Assembly: GCA_023434855.1 (NCBI GenBank)
Contig: JAEYSJ010000058.1
Coordinates: 1 to 17,811 of the forward strand
Source: Bacillota bacterium
GTDB taxonomy: Bacteria; Bacillota_C; Negativicutes; JAEYSJ01
Reading direction: 5' to 3'
DNA length: 17,811 bases
In this document: piece by piece, positions 13,817 to 17,811 of the stretch
Position numbering within the stretch: the stretch's first letter is position 1
Layout: every line of letters begins with the position of its first letter
Notes under the pieces: generated by a model
What the model saw: only the letters and a program-made list of their open reading frames with translations
Told to the model about the DNA's origin: nothing
Database searches by the model: none
Program-made: the position numbers and the translations under genes

Positions 13817-14212
13817 TTATCCTTCGATTGTGATCGTTTGGGAATTCTCCCATAATCCATGGATATTACAATACGCCAAAGCTAACAAGGTGCCGGAACT
13901 ATTTAGCTTCACGATCGTTTGGCCGGATGGCTCGGTATATGCGGGACCCTTATTGGCTCCGTCTGTCGATTCACCATGTGAGTTGAACTCTAAGGCGCTA
14001 AGTTCATAAGCGAATTTGCCGGCATCTGGTTTGAAAAATAGTTTGATCCAGCGAATATGATGCTCTGTGGTATTGGGGTGGGCAATTTCCTTGCCTACGC
14101 TTACCGTAATCGCTATTTTTTCCCCCGCTTTGCCAGTAGCCGGAGCGTCTATTACCGGCACATGTTTTTCCGTTTTCCAGTCGGCACTTTGTATTAGGTC
14201 AGTAAATTTCAC
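13817..14212 (-). CDS. Superoxide reductase (neelaredoxin / class II desulfoferrodoxin type)
   Basis: This enzyme reduces superoxide to hydrogen peroxide without releasing oxygen, at a non-heme Fe(His)4Cys centre in the cytoplasm of anaerobes. The 131-residue protein has no N-terminal desulforedoxin iron site, so it is the one-iron type. All expected centre II residues are visible: Glu15-Lys16-His17-Val-Pro, His45 in AHPN, His51 in HHIRW, and Cys115 with His118 in YCNIHGLW. Spacings match those known for the Pyrococcus enzyme (Glu14, His16, His41, His47, Cys111, His114). The start is GTG at 14212 behind a G-rich GGGGGG ribosome site. It is second in a two-gene minus-strand operon behind rubredoxin, its usual electron donor, with a 44-nt gap. 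Transcription ends at the 15-bp hairpin. Confidence 0.93.
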   Translation of the reverse strand: MKFTDLIQSADWKTEKHVPVIDAPATGKAGEKIAITVSVGKEIAHPNTTEHHIRWIKLFFKPDAGKFAYELSALEFNSHGESTDGANKGPAYTEPSGQTIVKLNSSGTLLALAYCNIHGLWENSQTITIEG

Positions 14213-14256
14213 TGATATCCCCCCTGTATATGATTTTTGGTAAACTTAGGATGAAT

Positions 14257-14415
14257 TTAGGCTTGTTTGAATTGAGATTTATCAACACCACAAACAGGGC
14301 AAACCCAGTCGGAGGGAACTTTATCCCAGGTAGTTCCAGGCGAAACATTCTGACCGAGATCACCTTCAGCCTCATCATAAATGTAACCGCACACTACACA
14401 TTCGTATTTAGCCAT
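14257..14415 (-). CDS. Rubredoxin (52 aa)
   Basis: Rubredoxin is a small one-electron carrier with a single Fe(Cys)4 site. The minus-strand frame from the ATG at 14415 reads [20 protein letters not shown] at its start and ends in [20 protein letters not shown]. The two CxxC pairs are Cys6/Cys9 and Cys39/Cys42, with the conserved aromatic residues Tyr4, Tyr11, Tyr13, Trp30 and Trp37 around the core. Length is exactly typical. GGGAGTGA lies 6 nt upstream of the start. It is short enough to be missed by automatic callers using a 60-codon cut-off. Its stop lies 44 nt before the superoxide reductase start, so the two should be co-transcribed. The known partnership is that rubredoxin passes electrons, from an NAD(P)H:rubredoxin oxidoreductase or pyruvate oxidation, to superoxide reductase. 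Confidence 0.97.
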   Translation of the reverse strand: MAKYECVVCGYIYDEAEGDLGQNVSPGTTWDKVPSDWVCPVCGVDKSQFKQA

Positions 14416-14521
14416 CAAAATCACTCCCTTCTTTATTATGCAATATGCTGCAGATTAATTTCCCGCGATCAACATGGAATTGTATTGGCTTTCATTGAGA
14501 TAAATTATTTTTTTTATATAC

Positions 14522-14549
14522 ATTGTAATATTTTTGCCTTAAAGTCCAA
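14522..14549 (-). promoter_or_regulatory. Weak candidate promoter for the rubredoxin operon
   Basis: On the minus strand, TTGGAC (14549-14544) and TACAAT (14527-14522) are separated by 16 nt. It would give a leader of about 100 nt. I saw no exact PerR box in this divergent region, though it is very AT-rich and TTATTTTATATTATG (about 14587-14601) is a partial match. Confidence 0.28.
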
Positions 14550-14684
14550 AAATATTTCCCTATGAAATAAAAATATTGGGGGTAATTTATTTTATATTAT
14601 GGAGGTAATTTTCATTTTATGCAGAAATAGACTACACGCGTCCGGAAATTTATTTGCTTACTATTACTCTACAGGAGGATATAT

Positions 14685-15119
14685 ATGTTTCCGATGAAAA
14701 TATTATTGGTGGAAGACGACCCCGGCCATGCCCGGTTGATTGAAAAGAGCTTGCGCCGAGCCGGGATTACGAATGATATCACAGTATTCGATAATGGACA
14801 GGGCGTTCTTGATTATCTAAGTACTCCCCCTTGCGGGGATGGAACTTATAAATGTGTTTTGATCTTGTTAGATTTGAACCTGCCTATCCTTAATGGCTAT
14901 CAAGTTCTGGAACGGTTAAAAGCAGACGAGGGGACAAAACATATTCCGGTCATTATTTTGACTACCACCGGTGTTCCGCAGGATGTAGAGCGCTGTTACA
15001 ACCTGGGATGTAATATTTTTATCGCCAAACCGATTCAGTCGGATGAATTCAGCGAAGCTATCAGGAAATTAGGGATGCTATTGACTATTATAAAAGTTCC
15101 TCCGTTTAATTGTCCATAG
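14685..15119 (+). CDS. Stand-alone response-regulator receiver protein (Rcp1-like)
   Basis: This single-domain receiver accepts phosphate from a histidine kinase and has no output domain. Of its 144 residues, the acidic pocket is Glu10-Asp11-Asp12, the phospho-acceptor is Asp63 in LILLDLNLPILNG, the switch Thr lies in ILTTTGVP (residues 91-98), and the conserved lysine is Lys115 in FIAKP. The DGTYKCVLILLDLNLP and VERCYNLGCNIFI wording is typical of the Rcp1-type receivers that pair with PAS or phytochrome kinases. The ATG at 14685 has AGGAGG at 6-nt spacing. A strong terminator follows about 100 nt after the stop, so it is not an operon with the large sensor downstream. That sensor is nevertheless a plausible cognate partner. 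Confidence 0.93.
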   Translation: MFPMKILLVEDDPGHARLIEKSLRRAGITNDITVFDNGQGVLDYLSTPPCGDGTYKCVLILLDLNLPILNGYQVLERLKADEGTKHIPVIILTTTGVPQDVERCYNLGCNIFIAKPIQSDEFSEAIRKLGMLLTIIKVPPFNCP

Positions 15120-15217
15120 GCAAAGAAGATGTGTTTCCGGCTGACAGTCTATACGGTGAGGCAGGTCCGCCATTTGAAAAAATGTGATGTTAACATTAAG
15201 AAAGTCTGACAAAACCG

Positions 15218-15257
15218 AAAGCAGTAAGCAAGCATTAACTGGGCTTACTGCTTTTTT
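15218..15257. terminator. Intrinsic terminator after the receiver gene
   Basis: GCAGTAAGC (15221-15229) pairs with GCTTACTGC (15243-15251), extended by AAA/TTT, and is followed by a six-T run. An AAAACCGAAA run on the left could serve the minus strand weakly. Confidence 0.88.
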
Positions 15258-15271
15258 GATTATGGTGAAGA

Positions 15272-15418
15272 TTAACGTTTAGGTTGATTAACTGCAACCG
15301 CGGAGGCTGCTGCTGCTCCGGCCGAAGCGGTAGACGCCGTATCGCCTGATTTTATAACTGTGTCCTTCATTGTGTGAAGTTCGTTGCCAATTTTTCCGAG
15401 AAGTATGGTCCGTTCCAC
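15272..15418 (-). CDS. Possible small protein with Ala/Ser-rich C-terminus (48 aa)
   Basis: The minus-strand frame from GTG at 15418 begins MERTILLGKIGNELHTMKDT and continues through GDTAST and ASAGAAAASAVAV to NQPKR. Codon use is balanced and markedly GC-richer than the surrounding spacer, which favours real coding. The middle is amphipathic and the Ala-rich part could be a short helix. Against it, no ribosome site precedes the GTG and an in-frame stop lies two codons upstream, so it might be the 3' remnant of a longer gene. No family is recognised. The hairpin at 15218-15257 would end its transcript. Confidence 0.4.
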   Translation of the reverse strand: MERTILLGKIGNELHTMKDTVIKSGDTASTASAGAAAASAVAVNQPKR

Positions 15419-15545
15419 CGTTTGTTACAGAATCAGGATAATTATTCGACAATTTGAAGGATTTTTACCTCTTAATGTCTAAAAATATACAGTTACTATA
15501 CAGCGAATCTTTTCCAGAACAATAAGATATAAGGAGGTGTGGTTT

Positions 15546-17811
15546 TTGTTAATTTGTTTTTTAAGGTCGCTAATTTTAACTTTTTTCTTTAGGATAAATA
15601 GGTTTAACAGCTTCGCTCATTTACCTAAAGTTTCATATAAAAACCTCGTTTGTTTATTTGTTATCTTATTAGTTCTCATGGTGACGTCGACTCCATATTC
15701 CTACGCCGCCGGTACGAAAAAAATTCTGATTCTATATTCGCAGAATCAGGACTTTCCCGCTTATCAGGTTTTTACAAAAGGATTTAAGGACCGGTTACAG
15801 CAACTTGGTGTAGCTGGAGTCGAGTATTCATATGAGTATTTGGAGATAGCCAAGTATTCTGCTGATAAGAATTACACCGCTAATGTTGCTCAATTTTTGC
15901 AAGAGAAATACAAAGCTAACCAGCCGGATATTGTGGTTACCTATCTTAACGACGCTGCCAATTTCATGCTGCAATATGGTGGTCAAGCCTTCCCTGGTGT
16001 ACCTGCAGTATTTAGTCTGACGGAGGCGGAAGGGGTAACCCATACTACCGAGCTGCCAGCCAACTATTTTGAAATTTATGGAACCTATGACATGCGGGTT
16101 GCCATACGAACCATTCTTCAAACTAAACCGGATACGAAAAAGGTTTACGTTGTGGTCGATGATTCCGAGGTCGGCCGAAAAACAGCATTGTCCTTTCGGG
16201 GCGCGTCGGAGCCCTTCGCCGGGCAAATAGAATTCGTATATCTAAACAATCTGCCTTTTGCTCAACTGCTGGAAACTATCAAGGGAATTGGGGATAATTC
16301 GGTCATTTTTTACCTCTACATATTCAGGGATAAGGAAGGCAATGTTTTTGTCCCGGCTGAAGCCCTTCAAAGAATGTCTGGGGTGACCCGGGTTCCGATT
16401 TTTGGTGCTGTCTCAACTTATGTGGGCCGGGGAACTGTCGGCGGCTATGTAGGTAGTCAGGCGGTTATCGCAACGAAAGCTGCTGAAGTGGCCAAAGATG
16501 TGCTTGTTGGCAATACAGCATCACATGTTCCCACCGAGAAATTTGAATCCGGGCAATACGTCTTTGATTGGCGGGAACTGAAGAGATGGGCAATTGACGA
16601 GTCAAGTCTTCCTGCCGGGAGCAGGGCTGAATACAAGCAGCTTACAGTGTGGGAGGCATACCGTTGGCCGATAATCGGCGGAATAGTACTAATCCTGCTG
16701 GAAGGCGCACTAATTTTCGGCCTGTTTCTCAATCGGCTGCAACAGGCAAGGGCAGAGAAAGTGATATTGAAATTGAATTCCGATTTAAAAGAAAATATGC
16801 AGGAACTTCAGGAACTCAACACGACACTGGAAGAGGAAATCACGGAGCGGCAGGCTGCACAGGAAGCACTAAACGCCAGTGAAGACAGGTATCGTGACCT
16901 TTTTAACCATATGCAGGACTCGTTTTCTTATCGCAAGGTGATATTTGATGAAATAGGCAGACCGGCAGATCTTGAGTATGTGGCGATAAACCCGGCGTAT
17001 GAAAGCATGACAGGCTGCAAGGCTGCCGACATAGTAGGCAGACGCTTTACTGAAATTTATCCCGGTTGTCAAAATGAACCATTTAATTGGGTCGAGGTAT
17101 TGGGGAATGTGGCAAAATGCGGCGAACCATTGTCTTTCGAGCAATACTTTGCGCCTGCCGGAAGGTGGTATCGGGTATCTGCATATAGTCCCAAACCGGG
17201 ATTTGTCTCAGTCATCTCAGAAGACATCACCGAGCGCAAATTCACTGAACAAGCGCTGCAGGAAAGTGAAGAAAAATTTCGTACAGCGATAACCCATGCT
17301 CCGGTACCGGTCATGCTTCATGCAGAAGACGGGGAAGTGCTATTCGTTAATAAGCGCTGGACAGAGAAAACCGGTTATACCATCGCGGATATACCCACAA
17401 TTCAAGCATGGGCGGATAAAGCCTTTGACGAAAAAAGCCTGGAAAAACAAAAGCGAATACACGCTATTTTCGAACAGTCTGCTCCGTCTTTCGAGGCTGA
17501 ATATACTATTACAACAAAAAGTGGAGAAAATCGCACATGGTCCTTGTGGTCCGGTCCTATCGGCAAGTTGCCGGATGGGCGGCGTATTGCCGTCAGCAAG
17601 GCAATGGACATTACCGAATTAAAATTGGCCGAAGCCTCCTTGCGCCAAAATGAGAGAGCACTGCAAGAAATCAATGCTACTCTGGAAGAAGAAGCCATGG
17701 AGCGGCAGGTTGCACAGGAAGCACTCAGACAGTTGAACGCATGTCTGGAGAACAAAGTTGCAGATCGGACATATGAATTACAAGAAATCAACGCGACACT
17801 GGAAGAAGAAA
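15546..17811 (+). CDS. Membrane sensor: ABC-type substrate-binding domain, TM helix, coiled coils and two PAS domains (3' end outside window)
   Basis: The frame is open for 755 codons to the right edge, so the protein is incomplete. A hydrophobic segment at about residues 34-46 ending SYAAG looks like a signal sequence after an unusually long 33-residue lead. Residues 57-360 resemble the ABC transporter substrate-binding (PF04392-type) fold, starting KKILILYSQNQDFPAYQVF and including QPDIVVTYLNDAA and VPAVFSLTEAEG. A transmembrane helix spans about 374-395 (WPIIGGIVLILLEGALIFGL). A coiled coil (about 398-443), PAS 1 (445-565, ending VSVISEDITERK), PAS 2 (573-690, ending AMDITELKLAEASL) and a second coil follow. 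The TTG at 15546 has GGAGG at 8-nt spacing, and the frame is unbroken from there. The missing part is probably a histidine kinase or GGDEF output, which is inference. The receiver gene upstream is a candidate partner. Confidence 0.88.
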   Translation, partial: MLICFLRSLILTFFFRINRFNSFAHLPKVSYKNLVCLFVILLVLMVTSTPYSYAAGTKKILILYSQNQDFPAYQVFTKGFKDRLQQLGVAGVEYSYEYLEIAKYSADKNYTANVAQFLQEKYKANQPDIVVTYLNDAANFMLQYGGQAFPGVPAVFSLTEAEGVTHTTELPANYFEIYGTYDMRVAIRTILQTKPDTKKVYVVVDDSEVGRKTALSFRGASEPFAGQIEFVYLNNLPFAQLLETIKGIGDNSVIFYLYIFRDKEGNVFVPAEALQRMSGVTRVPIFGAVSTYVGRGTVGGYVGSQAVIATKAAEVAKDVLVGNTASHVPTEKFESGQYVFDWRELKRWAIDESSLPAGSRAEYKQLTVWEAYRWPIIGGIVLILLEGALIFGLFLNRLQQARAEKVILKLNSDLKENMQELQELNTTLEEEITERQAAQEALNASEDRYRDLFNHMQDSFSYRKVIFDEIGRPADLEYVAINPAYESMTGCKAADIVGRRFTEIYPGCQNEPFNWVEVLGNVAKCGEPLSFEQYFAPAGRWYRVSAYSPKPGFVSVISEDITERKFTEQALQESEEKFRTAITHAPVPVMLHAEDGEVLFVNKRWTEKTGYTIADIPTIQAWADKAFDEKSLEKQKRIHAIFEQSAPSFEAEYTITTKSGENRTWSLWSGPIGKLPDGRRIAVSKAMDITELKLAEASLRQNERALQEINATLEEEAMERQVAQEALRQLNACLENKVADRTYELQEINATLEEE

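Larger units (their letters stand above)
15120..15545. other. Intergenic region between receiver and sensor genes
   Basis: It contains the receiver terminator (15218-15257), a possible minus-strand small gene (15272-15418) and an AT-rich stretch of about 120 nt. That stretch leads to the very strong AAGGAGGTG ribosome site at 15531-15539. No clear promoter hexamers were identified for the sensor. Confidence 0.5.

Noticed and set aside
16457..17791. Several open frames of 70-130 codons on both strands inside the sensor gene
   Set aside because: They are shadows of the long continuous frame that starts at 15546 and stays open to the right edge with recognisable PAS and binding domains.
1..17811. 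CRISPR arrays, tRNA or rRNA genes, prophage or integrase genes
   Set aside because: No regularly spaced direct repeats, no tRNA-like cloverleaf or CCA-ended element, no rRNA-conserved stretch and no recombinase motif were seen on either strand.

Overview
The window reads as ordinary chromosome from a low-to-moderate GC, low-oxygen-adapted Firmicute. My best guess is a Sporomusaceae-type Negativicute, inferred from gene content and style only: strong AGGAGG-type ribosome sites, frequent TTG/GTG starts, a rubredoxin plus superoxide reductase pair, a cytosolic FIST chemoreceptor, and a substrate-binding-protein/PAS sensor fusion. No tRNA, rRNA, CRISPR array, transposase or phage gene was seen.

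Layout. 1-1018 is the 3' part of an acyl-CoA synthetase. 1019-1521 is a spacer with the first copy of a dispersed hairpin repeat. 1522-3576 encodes a soluble FIST-domain chemoreceptor, followed by two terminator hairpins. 3830-4546 is an L,D-transpeptidase. On the minus strand come a small GlsB/YeaQ-type membrane protein (4716-4970) and a membrane-anchored TPR protein (5058-5699, probably starting further upstream). 6129-7367 is a D,D-carboxypeptidase behind a long leader. After repeat copy 2 come a small basic DNA-binding-like protein (7838-8047) and a convergent unknown gene (8114-8377). Then follow an orphan PhoU (8559-9260), a PaaK-type phenylacetate-CoA ligase (9589-10815), a TfoX C-terminal-domain protein (10843-11097, minus) and a 14-TM DHA2 efflux transporter (11253-12686). 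Repeat copy 3 is next and contains a nested palindromic MITE-like element. A secreted unknown protein (13010-13747), the minus-strand rubredoxin/superoxide reductase operon (13817-14415), a stand-alone receiver protein (14685-15119), a possible Ala-rich small protein, and a large sensor protein running off the right edge (15546-17811) complete the window.

The genes do not form one pathway. Themes are cell-envelope remodelling (L,D-transpeptidase, D,D-carboxypeptidase), signalling (FIST chemoreceptor, receiver, PAS sensor), CoA activation (two ligases) and oxygen defence (rubredoxin supplying electrons to superoxide reductase). Most units are single genes bounded by strong hairpins.

The most unusual structure is the three-copy intergenic terminator repeat around GCCTAGAC/GTCTAGGC. 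In one copy an approximately 118-bp palindromic element sits inside the terminator, yet its terminal repeats pair so that a terminator-like helix and U-run are preserved. I found no clear evidence of a wholly new multi-gene system.
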